DNA of 51,078 nucleotides from Phascolarctobacterium sp. Its GTDB lineage: Bacteria > Bacillota > Negativicutes > Acidaminococcales > Acidaminococcaceae. The notes under the pieces were generated by a model. It saw only the letters and a program-made list of their open reading frames with translations, was not told the origin of the DNA and did not search any database. Position numbers and translations under genes: made by a program. The stretch is taken from positions 1 through 51,078 of the forward strand of contig JAFTID010000083.1 in assembly GCA_017457085.1 (NCBI GenBank). Reading direction: 5' to 3'. Shown piece by piece: positions 43,015 to 51,078 of this stretch. The stretch's first letter is position 1, and every line of letters starts with the position of its first letter.

Positions 43015-43380
43015 TCAACCCAACCAAGAACGCATACTGCTACGTTTAGGAGCTGCTTCCTTGTCGATTTCAACGTATTCAGGGGCATACATCAACAAAT
43101 TATCAGACACTTTGGAGATATGAGCACCAATAATGTAGCTAACACCATTGAGATAGTCAAAGATGCGGTTTTTCAACGCAGAGTCAACAGCATTGAAATC
43201 AACCATGATAGCGCAACCACTCATCAATGCATCAGCATATTCACGCACATCACCAAAAGATACCGGAGTGCGCACCAAAATATTCAGATGTCCGGACTTT
43301 ACCAAACGAGGAGACTCAAAGCCTCTCTCTTCCTGTTCTTCTGCCATAAAAAACTTCATAGCTGTATTCTTCAAGCCCAT
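43015..43380 (-). CDS. sepF: Cell division protein SepF
   Basis: 121 residues from the ATG at 43380, eight bases after GGAGG. The SepF core is evident: LVRTPVSFGDVREYADALMS, AIMVDFNAVDSALKNRIFDY and LNGVSYIIGAHISKVSDNLL. SepF bridges FtsZ to the membrane through an N-terminal amphipathic helix (here MGLKNTAMKFF). Usually found in the yggS-sepF cluster; here it stands alone. Confidence 0.93.
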   Translation of the reverse strand: MGLKNTAMKFFMAEEQEERGFESPRLVKSGHLNILVRTPVSFGDVREYADALMSGCAIMVDFNAVDSALKNRIFDYLNGVSYIIGAHISKVSDNLLMYAPEYVEIDKEAAPKRSSMRSWLG

Positions 43381-43494
43381 AATCTTTGCCTCCAAACTAT
43401 TCCAAAGTGAACTTATTTTTAAAATCGATAGTTAAATGGGTATATTCTTCGTCTATTTGCAGAAATCCTGCAAGTAATTTAAAAATTTTTAAAA

Positions 43495-45315
43495 TTATTG
43501 GTTTTTCATGCGACCGCGGATACGACCACGTTCGATACGGTCAAGAACTTTTTTACGCATACGGATGCTTTTCGGAGTTACTTCTACCAATTCGTCATCA
43601 TTGATGTGTTCCAAAGCTTGTTCCAAGGAGAAAGTTTTGGGCGGAATCAGACGGATTGCATCGTCACTACCGGAAGCACGCATGTTGCTGACATGTTTCT
43701 TTTTGCAGGGGTTAACGTCCATATCGTCTTCACGACTGTTTTCGCCAATGATTTGACCTTCATAAACGTTTTCTGCAGGGATGATGAACATGGTGCCACG
43801 TTCTTGAGCGTTACCAATACCATAGGAAGTGGTTTCGCCATTTTCAAAAGCAACTAAGCTGCCACGGGTACGACCGGGGATATCGCCTTTATATTCTTCA
43901 TAACCAGCAAATACGTGGTTCATGATACCGTTACCTTTAGTATCGGTCAGGAATTGGTTACGGAAACCAATCAAGCCACGAGCAGGAACTTTAAATTCCA
44001 TACGCAGGTAGCCAGCCATTTCGTGCATGTTGGTCAACTCTGCTTTTCTAAGACCCAAGCCTTCCATTACTGCGCCCATGTAATCTTGAGGAACGTCAAT
44101 GGTCAATGCTTCCATAGGTTCCAGCAAGGTGCCGGTTTCGTCGTAGTGCATGATTACTTTCGGTTTACCTACTTGAAGTTCGTAGCCTTCGCGACGCATG
44201 GTTTCAATCAAAATGGACAAGTGCAATTCGCCACGACCGGAAACTTTAAAAGCATCGGGGCTTTCAGTTTCTTCAACGCGCATGGAAACGTTGGTTTCAA
44301 TTTCTTTGAACAAGCGGTCACGCAAATGACGGCTAGTTACATAATCGCCTTCTTTGCCTGCAAAGGGGCTGTTGTTTACGGAGAAAATCATGGACAAGGT
44401 AGGTTCGTCAATTTTGAGACCTTTCAGCGGCTCAGGATTTTCATAGTCAGCAATGGTTTCACCAATGTTAGCATCGGAGAGACCAATGAGAGCAACGATG
44501 TCGCCTGCGCCAACTTCGTCAACTTCTACACGTTTCAAACCTTGATAGGTGTACAAGCGACCAATTTTAGCTTTGCGGCTAACTTCTTCGTCGCAGATGG
44601 TGATGTTTTCGCCGTTGTGAATGGTACCACGTACAACGCGACCTACAACAATGCGGCCTACATAAGAATCCCAGTCCAAGGTGTTAACCAGCATTTGCAA
44701 GGGAGCTTCTACGTCAACATCAGGAGCAGGAATATTTTCCATAATTACTTTAAAGAGCGGTTCCAGGTTGTCGCTTTCTTCTTCCATAGAAAGCTTTGCA
44801 ATACCATTACGTGCAGAAGCGAGAACAACAGGGAATTCCAGTTGGTCTTCATCAGCGTCAAGCTCGATGAACAAATCCAGAACTTCGTCGATAACTTCGT
44901 TGACACGTTGGTCAGGACGGTCAATTTTATTGATTACAACGATGGGTTTCAAATGTTGTTCCAATGCTTTACGCAATACATATTTGGTTTGGGGCATGGG
45001 ACCTTCGTAGGAGTCTACTAAAAGCAGCACGCCGTCAACCATGGTCAATACGCGTTCAACTTCGCCACCAAAGTCAGCATGGCCCGGTGTATCAAGGATG
45101 TTGATTTTAGTGCTGCCGTGCATAACAGAGGTGTTCTTGGACAAAATGGTAATGCCACGTTCACGTTCCAAATCGTTAGAGTCCATTACACGGTCTTCTA
45201 CATGTTCATTGCTACGGAAGATGCCGCTTTGTTTGAGCATTGCATCTACCAAAGTAGTTTTGCCGTGGTCAACGTGAGCAATAATCGCGATATTGCGCAA
45301 ATCATTTCTAATCAT
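43495..45315 (-). CDS. typA: Translational GTPase TypA/BipA
   Basis: 606 residues from the ATG at 45315, ten bases after GGGGAG; the longer frame has no site. GTPase motifs: AHVDHGKTT (G1), RERGITI (G2), [11 protein letters not shown] (G3), NKIDRPDQR (G4). EF-G-like domains III and V and the BipA-specific C-terminal domain (about 480-606) follow. It works in 50S assembly and stress adaptation. Single-gene transcript. Confidence 0.98.
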   Translation of the reverse strand: MIRNDLRNIAIIAHVDHGKTTLVDAMLKQSGIFRSNEHVEDRVMDSNDLERERGITILSKNTSVMHGSTKINILDTPGHADFGGEVERVLTMVDGVLLLVDSYEGPMPQTKYVLRKALEQHLKPIVVINKIDRPDQRVNEVIDEVLDLFIELDADEDQLEFPVVLASARNGIAKLSMEEESDNLEPLFKVIMENIPAPDVDVEAPLQMLVNTLDWDSYVGRIVVGRVVRGTIHNGENITICDEEVSRKAKIGRLYTYQGLKRVEVDEVGAGDIVALIGLSDANIGETIADYENPEPLKGLKIDEPTLSMIFSVNNSPFAGKEGDYVTSRHLRDRLFKEIETNVSMRVEETESPDAFKVSGRGELHLSILIETMRREGYELQVGKPKVIMHYDETGTLLEPMEALTIDVPQDYMGAVMEGLGLRKAELTNMHEMAGYLRMEFKVPARGLIGFRNQFLTDTKGNGIMNHVFAGYEEYKGDIPGRTRGSLVAFENGETTSYGIGNAQERGTMFIIPAENVYEGQIIGENSREDDMDVNPCKKKHVSNMRASGSDDAIRLIPPKTFSLEQALEHINDDELVEVTPKSIRMRKKVLDRIERGRIRGRMKNQ

Positions 45316-45378
45316 TAATCTATTTCTCCCCTTCGAAAAACTAAAAAGCCTCAAGGCTCAACTGTCAATTAAATACAA

Positions 45379-45407
45379 AGAAGGCTGCTTGTCAAGAGCA
45401 GCCTTCT
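45379..45407 (-). terminator. Terminator of the TRAP operon
   Basis: A perfect 11 bp stem AGAAGGCTGCT with 7-base loop and a TTTGTATTT tail on the minus strand, about 60 bases after the dctM stop. Confidence 0.85.
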
Positions 45408-45464
45408 AAAAACTACTAAATAATTATATGCCTTTTGAAAACCTGTGTCAACAATTTTGCCTAT

Positions 45465-46742
45465 TTATTTAACAACAGTAGGCAGCCAAGTTGCCAGTTC
45501 CGGGAACAGGCACAGAATGAAGATTAAAAGGAACATTGCCAAGCCAAAGGGAATAACACCTTTAACAATGTCAGTCATCTTGCTGTCCGAACTAATGCCC
45601 TGCAATACGAACAGGTTCATACCAACAGGCGGAGTAATCAGCGCCAATTCCAAGTTCAGGAGCATTACTACGTTGAACCAGATGGGATCGAAGCCAAGGC
45701 TCATAATCAGCGGGAACAAAATCGGCAGGGTAATGAAAATAATGGAAACGGATTCCAAAATGCAGCCCAAGAAGAGCAGCAAGCAGTTAATTGCAATGAA
45801 TACTACCCAACGGCTGGTTTCCAACCCTGCAACATAATTGGTCAATGCTTGCGGAGCATCCAAAATGGTCAGTACGAAACCAAAAAGGCTTGCACCAATC
45901 ATAATGGCGAAAATCATACAAGTAGTTTTAATGGTATCGTTCAAAATACCGGGCATATCCTTAAAGCCAAGAGTACGATATACGCAGAAAGTAATGAACA
46001 AACTGTAAATGGTACCGATACCAGCAGCTTCAGTCGGAGTAAAGATACCAGTGTAAATACCACCTACTACGATTACCGGAAGCATCAAGCCCCAGAAGGA
46101 TTTTCTCAAAGCAGTAATGCGTTCATCCCAAGTAGCTGCTGCTTCACGAGGCAGGTTACGAGAGCTGTAAACTACGATGCTCATGAACATGATGGTCATG
46201 ATTGCACCGGGAACAACGCCGGACATAAACAGCTTACCAATGGATTCGTCGGTGATTGCACCATAGAGAATCATCGGAATAGAAGGCGGAATCAAAATAC
46301 CAAGGGTACCGCCCGCTGCTACCGTACCAAGTACTAAGGAACGATGGTAGCCACGAGAAAGCATTTCCGGAATAGCAATAGCACCGATGGTTACAGCGCA
46401 AGCTACGGAAGAACCGGTAATAGCTGCGAATACTGCGCACGCCATAACAGTCGCAATGCCCAAGCCACCGGGCAAATGACGGAGCCATTTATTAGCCAAT
46501 TCAAAAAGGTCGTTACCAACTTTACCAGTCAGCAAAATTTGGCTCATCAAAATGTACATGGGAACTGCGGTCAAAACAAAATCGTCTAAGGATTTGTAAC
46601 CGATAATGGGGACCTGCGCCAACGCACCGTCGCCACCCATAAAAAGAATCATACCTGCTACGCCACCCAAACCTAAAGAGAAAGCTACAGGCAGACCAGA
46701 AGCTAAGAGGATTAACAGTAAGAGGGTAAAGCCAACAATCAT
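45465..46742 (-). CDS. dctM: TRAP transporter large membrane subunit (DctM)
   Basis: 425 residues with about 12 membrane segments; translocation channel of the SBP-dependent secondary transporter. VPMYILMSQILLTGKVG (about 55-71), GTLGILIPPSIPMILYG (about 144-160) and LALITPPVGMNLFVLQG are TRAP-M signatures. Its ATG overlaps the dctQ stop by four bases. Confidence 0.95.
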   Translation of the reverse strand: MIVGFTLLLLILLASGLPVAFSLGLGGVAGMILFMGGDGALAQVPIIGYKSLDDFVLTAVPMYILMSQILLTGKVGNDLFELANKWLRHLPGGLGIATVMACAVFAAITGSSVACAVTIGAIAIPEMLSRGYHRSLVLGTVAAGGTLGILIPPSIPMILYGAITDESIGKLFMSGVVPGAIMTIMFMSIVVYSSRNLPREAAATWDERITALRKSFWGLMLPVIVVGGIYTGIFTPTEAAGIGTIYSLFITFCVYRTLGFKDMPGILNDTIKTTCMIFAIMIGASLFGFVLTILDAPQALTNYVAGLETSRWVVFIAINCLLLFLGCILESVSIIFITLPILFPLIMSLGFDPIWFNVVMLLNLELALITPPVGMNLFVLQGISSDSKMTDIVKGVIPFGLAMFLLIFILCLFPELATWLPTVVK

Positions 46743-47263
46743 TTTTCTCCCTCCTTACCAAAATCATCTTTCATAATCTTATTAATATCAATCAGCAGGG
46801 TACGAATAATTTGCAGTACCAGCACTGCCATACCGATAGGCATGGAAATTTGGGGAATCCACAGCGGAGTACCCAAGGTAGACGGAGCACAGTTATTATA
46901 CTCCAAGGAACGCATGGTCATTTCCCAAGCTTCTACAGCGAATATGAAGCTATAGAAAATACCAGCGATGCAAGTCAAAACTTCGATGTAGCAACGGGTC
47001 TTAGGGGAAAAATTATTGATGACCAATTCTACGTGAATATGCTTTTTGCCAGCATAGGTAACGCCCATGCCCAAGAAGCCTGCGATAACAACACAATAGG
47101 TGGAAATTTCCATTACCCATTCAGTCGGTGTATGGAAGGTGCGGCAAAGAACTTCAAATACAATGACAAAGGCAGTGTAAAGAATTAATGCACCGGCAAT
47201 GACACCAACAAGCTTTGTTATGGCATTTACAAATTTATCATATGATTTAATGAAACTTTCCAC
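46739..47263 (-). CDS. dctQ: TRAP transporter small membrane subunit (DctQ)
   Basis: 174 residues, four membrane helices; the partner of DctM. The signature REVLCRTFHTPTEWV-like region reads EVLCRTFHTPTEWVMEIS (about 37-54). Sits between dctP and dctM. Confidence 0.93.
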   Translation of the reverse strand: MESFIKSYDKFVNAITKLVGVIAGALILYTAFVIVFEVLCRTFHTPTEWVMEISTYCVVIAGFLGMGVTYAGKKHIHVELVINNFSPKTRCYIEVLTCIAGIFYSFIFAVEAWEMTMRSLEYNNCAPSTLGTPLWIPQISMPIGMAVLVLQIIRTLLIDINKIMKDDFGKEGEK

Positions 47264-47288
47264 GATAACACTCTCATTTCTTTGAAGA

Positions 47289-47310
47289 GAGCCGCCGTGA
47301 AAGGCGGCTC
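47289..47310 (-). promoter_or_regulatory. Intercistronic hairpin between dctP and dctQ
   Basis: A perfect 8 bp GC stem GAGCCGCC/GGCGGCTC directly after the dctP stop but without a good T run. It is more likely an mRNA-stabilising or partially terminating hairpin that lets the binding protein be made in excess of the membrane subunits. Confidence 0.6.
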
Positions 47311-47318
47311 ATAAATTA

Positions 47319-48326
47319 TTATTTAGTGCAGATATCGATCAATTCTTGACCAACTTTGCCGTTTTCTTTAATGAAGATATCCCAAACCGGTTTGGTAGCG
47401 TCGCGCCAAGCTTGCAGTTCGTTTTCAGGAACTACGTACACTTCCATACCTTTTGCTTTCAAATCTTCCAAAGCCTTCAAGTCTTCTGCTTTTGCGTTAG
47501 CACGAATCATATCACGAACTTCGAGGGAAGCAGCGTCGAGAGCTTTCTTTTGGTTATCATTCAATTTGCTATAGGATTTATCGTTAATTGCAACGATGAA
47601 TTCCGGGGAAGCATGGTTGGTAACGGTCAAATATTTATGAACTTCATACATTTTGCGGTCACGCATTGCGGTAGTACCAGAAGTTTGACCATCGATGGTA
47701 CCACGTTGGATGCCCATGTAAACTTCACTGGAACCCATGGTTACGGAAGAAGCTCCCATAGCTTTAATGGTTTCTGCGGAATATTTGCTGTAGCCACGAA
47801 TTTTCAGGTCAGCAAAATCAGCAGGAGATTTTACCAAGCGTTTGTTATTAGCGTATTGTACGAAGCCGTAGTCAGCCCAGATTAAAGGACGAACGCCTTT
47901 TTTCAAAAGTTCAGCACCAAGTTTTTCACCCAAGCCGCTGTCGATAGCTTTGTCAACTTGTTCGTAGCCGGGGAAAATAAAGGGAACGTCAAAAATATCC
48001 ATTGCCGGAATGATGGAAGCCCAACGACCTACGGTGTTGAGACCCATATCAATACCACCGGACATAATAGCGTCATTCATGTTTTTATCGTTATAAAGTT
48101 GGCCAGCGGGATAAATTTGAATGGTAACGGTACCACCGGATTTTTCAGCAGTTTTTGCTTTCAAGGTATCCATTGCTTTTACCAGCGGATGGCTGGAAGG
48201 AAGAGCGGTTGCCATTTTCAAGGTAACTTTTTGATCAGCTTTTTTATCTCCACCGCCACAACCTGCTACGGTCAATGCCATTGCTGCTGCCAATGCTGCT
48301 ACTGCAAATTTTTTAGTCCATTTCAT
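47319..48326 (-). CDS. dctP: TRAP transporter substrate-binding lipoprotein (DctP family)
   Basis: 335 residues. Signal peptide with lipobox VAGC near residue 20. IQIYPAGQLYNDKNMNDAIM (about 70-89), RIRGY-like LKIRGYSKYSAETIKAMGAS with the conserved Arg that binds carboxylates (about 170-190), and VYMGIQRGTIDGQTSG. The ligand is a carboxylic acid; exact substrate unknown. AAAGGA precedes the ATG; 51 bases after the lyase gene. Confidence 0.94.
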   Translation of the reverse strand: MKWTKKFAVAALAAAMALTVAGCGGGDKKADQKVTLKMATALPSSHPLVKAMDTLKAKTAEKSGGTVTIQIYPAGQLYNDKNMNDAIMSGGIDMGLNTVGRWASIIPAMDIFDVPFIFPGYEQVDKAIDSGLGEKLGAELLKKGVRPLIWADYGFVQYANNKRLVKSPADFADLKIRGYSKYSAETIKAMGASSVTMGSSEVYMGIQRGTIDGQTSGTTAMRDRKMYEVHKYLTVTNHASPEFIVAINDKSYSKLNDNQKKALDAASLEVRDMIRANAKAEDLKALEDLKAKGMEVYVVPENELQAWRDATKPVWDIFIKENGKVGQELIDICTK

Positions 48327-48377
48327 AATAAAACATCCTTTCCTTAAAGCCTTAGCTTTTCATAACATTAATATTTT

Positions 48378-49241
48378 TTATTTATACTTTTTATCTAGCT
48401 CGTTGTAATCATTCAAGCCGATAAAATTATTAAACTGAGTAAAATCTAACATCTTATCCCTGCAGCTTGCAGTAGAGCCTTCGTCCCGCAAAGTGCGGAG
48501 CACTTCGGTAAAAGCTTTTGTAACCGTATAAACGGAAGTGCAAGGATAAAAGACTACGTCATAACCAAGGTTTTCCAAATCCTTAGCGTTTAGGTACGGG
48601 GTTTTGCCGCCCTCAATCATATTTGCTAAAAGGATTGTATTAGGGAAAGCCTTACGGATTTCTTCCAGCTCCCATTCATTTTGAGGAGCTTCTATGAATA
48701 ATGCCTCTGCCCCACTCGCCAAATAAAGCTTACCACGTTCGATAGCAGCATCTAGTCCAAGCACTGCTCTGGAATCTGTACGGGCAATGATGATGGTATC
48801 TTTGTCAGTTCTAGCATCAACTGCTGCTCTAATCTTCTTAGCATGCTCATCTGCATCTATGACTTGCTTGCCAGCCATGTGACCGCAACGTTTAGGCCAA
48901 ACCTGGTCTTCAAATAAAATTGCGTCCGCACCAACAGCTTCGTATTCACGAACGGTACGTATCACGCTTAAAGCATTGCCGTAACCAGTATCGCCATCTG
49001 CGAAAAGCGGAACATTTGCTGCGCGCTTAATGTTGCGCAAGGCTTCTGCCATCTCCGTCATGGAGAGGTAACCAACGTCAGGCTCGCCCAATCTTGTAGC
49101 TGCAACACCATAACCGCCCATTACCAAAGCTTCAAAGCCAACTGATAAAGCAATCTTCGCAGTCAAAGCATCGTAAACGCCCGGTAGCATCAAGATTTCT
49201 TTTTGCTGCAACCTTTGGCGCAATGCCTTTCTTGTACTCAT
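48378..49241 (-). CDS. Isocitrate lyase/PEP mutase superfamily enzyme
   Basis: 287 residues from the ATG at 49241, after GAAGGAGA. TIM barrel with MLPGVYDALTAKIA (about 18-31), FADGDTGYGN with Mg-binding Asp residues (about 82-91), and the catalytic-loop Cys in WPKRCGHMAG (about 117-126). 2-Methylisocitrate lyase, 2,3-dimethylmalate lyase and oxaloacetate hydrolase are all possible; the loop sequence differs from classic PrpB. It heads a four-gene operon with a TRAP transporter behind a T-box. Confidence 0.88.
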   Translation of the reverse strand: MSTRKALRQRLQQKEILMLPGVYDALTAKIALSVGFEALVMGGYGVAATRLGEPDVGYLSMTEMAEALRNIKRAANVPLFADGDTGYGNALSVIRTVREYEAVGADAILFEDQVWPKRCGHMAGKQVIDADEHAKKIRAAVDARTDKDTIIIARTDSRAVLGLDAAIERGKLYLASGAEALFIEAPQNEWELEEIRKAFPNTILLANMIEGGKTPYLNAKDLENLGYDVVFYPCTSVYTVTKAFTEVLRTLRDEGSTASCRDKMLDFTQFNNFIGLNDYNELDKKYK

Positions 49242-49264
49242 CTTAACATCTCCTTCAAATATAA

Positions 49265-49475
49265 AAACCCCCACCAGCTCTGCTGATAGGGGCGTGGATA
49301 CGCGGTACCACCCTAATATTATACTCATTGCCTTAACGCAGCTTCACGCTTTTCCCTACTCTAGTTCAGGAAAAGAGCTCGTGGGCGAGAAAAATAAAAC
49401 CAACTTTTTCAGCTTGCACCAACCGCTGAATCTCTGGAACGTGCTTTTATTTCATTCCCATTCATAGCCTTTACT
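49265..49475 (-). promoter_or_regulatory. T-box leader, probable Leu specificity
   Basis: The T-box sequence AGGGTGGTACCGCG is complementary to 49301-49314, and the terminator stem is CCCCTATCAGC...GCTGGTGGGG with a T5 tail (49292-49265). Stem I has CAGAGATTCAGCGGTTGGTGC-like distal features. The specifier loop reads TTTTCTCG just before the CCCA base stem; by the same spacing as in the trpBA leader (codon, purine, stem) the codon is CTC (Leu), at 49389-49387. TTC (Phe) is the alternative. Confidence 0.82.
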
Positions 49476-49652
49476 ATGTTACATTTTTGTCGTAAAAATT
49501 AAACATAGTATAACAACGAGTCTGTTATCTGTCAACTAAATTCGAGGAAAATTTTGTAATCTTAACAAAATCTAATCATTATGTATTATAGTTTACAAGT
49601 TTCTGTAGCATATTTTGTAGACAGGTTGAAAAATAATCTTCTGTAGATTACA

Positions 49653-50897
49653 TCATTTTAAAAACCAGTTCCAATTAAATTTTTTGCTTGCGGTACAATT
49701 ACCACAGTTGTCGCAGGAACTAGGAAGCTGTTCTCCAAAATAGCTAAGCAAATATTTTCGCAAGCAGCTGGAAGTATTACAATAGGTAACCATTTTATCA
49801 AGAAGCTTCAGTTCCCTATCCTTCCACACAGAATCCTGTTGGTTATTTTCAATAAGGTAGGTGTTAATAGCAACGTCACTCTTATCATAAAGCAATAAAC
49901 ATTTGGCAGGCTGACCATCACGACCTGCACGACCTGCTTCTTGGTAATAGCTTTCTAAATCTTTGGGCATATTGTAGTGAACAACAAAACGTACATCAGC
50001 TTTATCTATCCCCATACCAAAGGCATTAGTCGCTACAATAATCTGCACCTTACCACTAACAAAATACTCTTGGTTTAACTGCCGTTCCTCTGGCGTTAGA
50101 CCTGCATGATAACGCAAAGCTAGATAACCATGTTTGAGTAAGAGCTGAGTGACAGCCTCCACCTTATTACGGGTAGCGCAGTAGATAATTCCACACTCGT
50201 TCTTATATTTAGCAAGAAAGTCTAACAAATCGCGGTCCTTGCTACTAGTACGTTGTACATCGAAATACAGGTTAGGTCTATCAAAACCAGATACTACTAC
50301 TTTCGCACTCATAATCTGCAAACTACTTAAAATGTCCTGACGAACTTCTTCCGTCGCCGTTGCAGTAAAGGCAGCAATCAAAGGACGTTTAGGTAAATGT
50401 GCAATAAAGTTTGGAATATTGTAGTAATCTTTTCTAAAGCTATGCCCCCATTGGGAAACGCAGTGGGCTTCGTCAACAGCAACTAAGGTTATCTTGGCAC
50501 GTTTAGCAAAAGTAATAAACTGTAGATTAGCTAAGCGTTCAGGAGCTACATATAAAAACTTTACCCTGCCATTCAGGGTGTCATATAAAATCTTGCCATA
50601 TTCATTGCTGTTCAAACTGCTATCCAAATAGGCAGCACCTATTCCACGGGCACGCAAAGCTTCTGCTTGGTCTTTCATCAGAGAAATTAAAGGAGAGATT
50701 ACAAGAGTAATACCTTCCATTAATAATGAAGGAAGTTGAAAACAGAGGCTCTTACCTGCGCCGGTAGGTAGCACTGCAAGAACAGGTCGTTTATTTATAA
50801 TTTCTGTTATTATTTCCTCCTGTCCTTGACGAAAAGTGTCATAACCAAAGTAGTATTGGAGGGCATTGTGGAGGGTAAGGCTCAAAGAATTGTTCAT
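49653..50897 (-). CDS. recQ: Short RecQ-type DNA helicase
   Basis: 414 residues. RecQ helicase core: FRQGQEEII (motif 0, about 21), LPTGAGKSLCFQLPS (about 40-54), DEAHC (about 138-142), FTATA (about 172) and QEAGRAGRDG (about 317-326). The Zn-binding domain follows (CNTSSCLRKYLL, CDNCGNC, about 370-402). The winged-helix and HRDC domains of full-size RecQ are absent; the gene ends at the Zn domain. AGGTG precedes the ATG. Short RecQ forms of this kind are known, so it is not necessarily truncated by mutation. Confidence 0.92.
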   Translation of the reverse strand: MNNSLSLTLHNALQYYFGYDTFRQGQEEIITEIINKRPVLAVLPTGAGKSLCFQLPSLLMEGITLVISPLISLMKDQAEALRARGIGAAYLDSSLNSNEYGKILYDTLNGRVKFLYVAPERLANLQFITFAKRAKITLVAVDEAHCVSQWGHSFRKDYYNIPNFIAHLPKRPLIAAFTATATEEVRQDILSSLQIMSAKVVVSGFDRPNLYFDVQRTSSKDRDLLDFLAKYKNECGIIYCATRNKVEAVTQLLLKHGYLALRYHAGLTPEERQLNQEYFVSGKVQIIVATNAFGMGIDKADVRFVVHYNMPKDLESYYQEAGRAGRDGQPAKCLLLYDKSDVAINTYLIENNQQDSVWKDRELKLLDKMVTYCNTSSCLRKYLLSYFGEQLPSSCDNCGNCTASKKFNWNWFLK

Positions 50898-50952
50898 GGT
50901 ACACCTAAATTAAAAGAATTATATATAATTATAACACAAGTATAGAAAAAAG

Positions 50953-50973
50953 AAGCACACCATTTGGTGTGCT
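50953..50973 (-). terminator. rRNA operon terminator
   Basis: Stem AAGCACACC/GGTGTGCTT with a short loop; on the minus strand it is followed by CTTTTTT. Lies directly after the 5S rRNA 3' end and before recQ. Confidence 0.85.
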
Positions 50974-50983
50974 TTTATTTTCT

Positions 50984-51078
<95 letters not shown>

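Noticed and set aside
43915..45021. Long plus-strand open frame (368 codons) inside typA
   Set aside because: It is the antisense of a highly conserved GTPase gene, with no ribosome site and Phe/Asn-rich composition typical of a shadow frame.
45343..45358. Short hairpin upstream of typA as a regulatory element
   Set aside because: A 5 bp stem only; too weak to claim as a terminator or regulator.

Overview
The window looks like a chromosome segment of a Gram-negative-type Firmicute, probably a Negativicutes (Phascolarctobacterium/Acidaminococcaceae-like) gut anaerobe. The reasons are a yicC-remA-gmk-rpoZ-coaBC string, RqcH, SepF, T-box and S-box leaders (Firmicute habits), TRAP transport and orphan citrate-lyase ligase. 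The genus is inferred from gene content only; nothing could be searched.

Region 1 (about 97-19767) is an integrative element of about 19.6 kb inserted in a tRNA-Arg(TCT) gene. The 45 bases from the anticodon loop to the CCA end (97-141) recur exactly at 19723-19767. The element is visibly AT-richer than the chromosome and carries a tyrosine integrase and Xis (12.5-14.2 kb), a ribbon-helix-helix relaxosome-type protein with a very small HUH relaxase (14.6-15.5 kb), and a serine recombinase (0.6 kb). It has no type IV secretion genes, so it is probably mobilizable rather than self-transmissible. Its minus-strand left half is a recombination and accessory block: DUF932, YubB-like, a Cas4/RecB-like PD-(D/E)XK nuclease, a full-length ribosomal protein S6 paralogue, an ERF single-strand annealing protein, an XRE regulator and a large unknown membrane/coiled-coil protein. 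A plus-strand SF2 helicase-HNH gene overlaps a small unknown partner and is a candidate defence pair. Two 5'-truncated remnants, a Y-family polymerase and an HsdR-like protein, meet head to head at about 16.64 kb. A second divergent helicase lies near the right end.

Region 2 (19.8-29.2 kb) is core chromosome: citC, an NhaC-type antiporter, metK under a SAM-I riboswitch, then coaBC, rpoZ, gmk, remA and yicC (minus strand), with rqcH divergent.

Region 3 (29.2-38.5 kb) holds tyrS-brnQ, tRNA-Pro, a small DnaA-domain-I-like protein, mscL, a second brnQ with an Mrp ATPase, ykvA, yajQ, a DUF3783 gene and a CaCA cation exchanger behind a yybP-ykoY (Mn2+) riboswitch. Three full copies and one fragment of a roughly 120 bp intergenic repeat lie here. 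Their stems change in a compensating way, which suggests conservation of a folded structure.

Region 4 (38.5-51.1 kb) holds trpBA under a Trp T-box (with a divergent TrpA), a BtuF-like lipoprotein coupled to a CbiR-like TIM-barrel protein, sepF, typA, a TRAP transporter operon led by a PEP-mutase/isocitrate-lyase family enzyme under a T-box whose best specifier reading is Leu (CUC), a short RecQ, and the 3' part of a 5S rRNA gene at the window edge.
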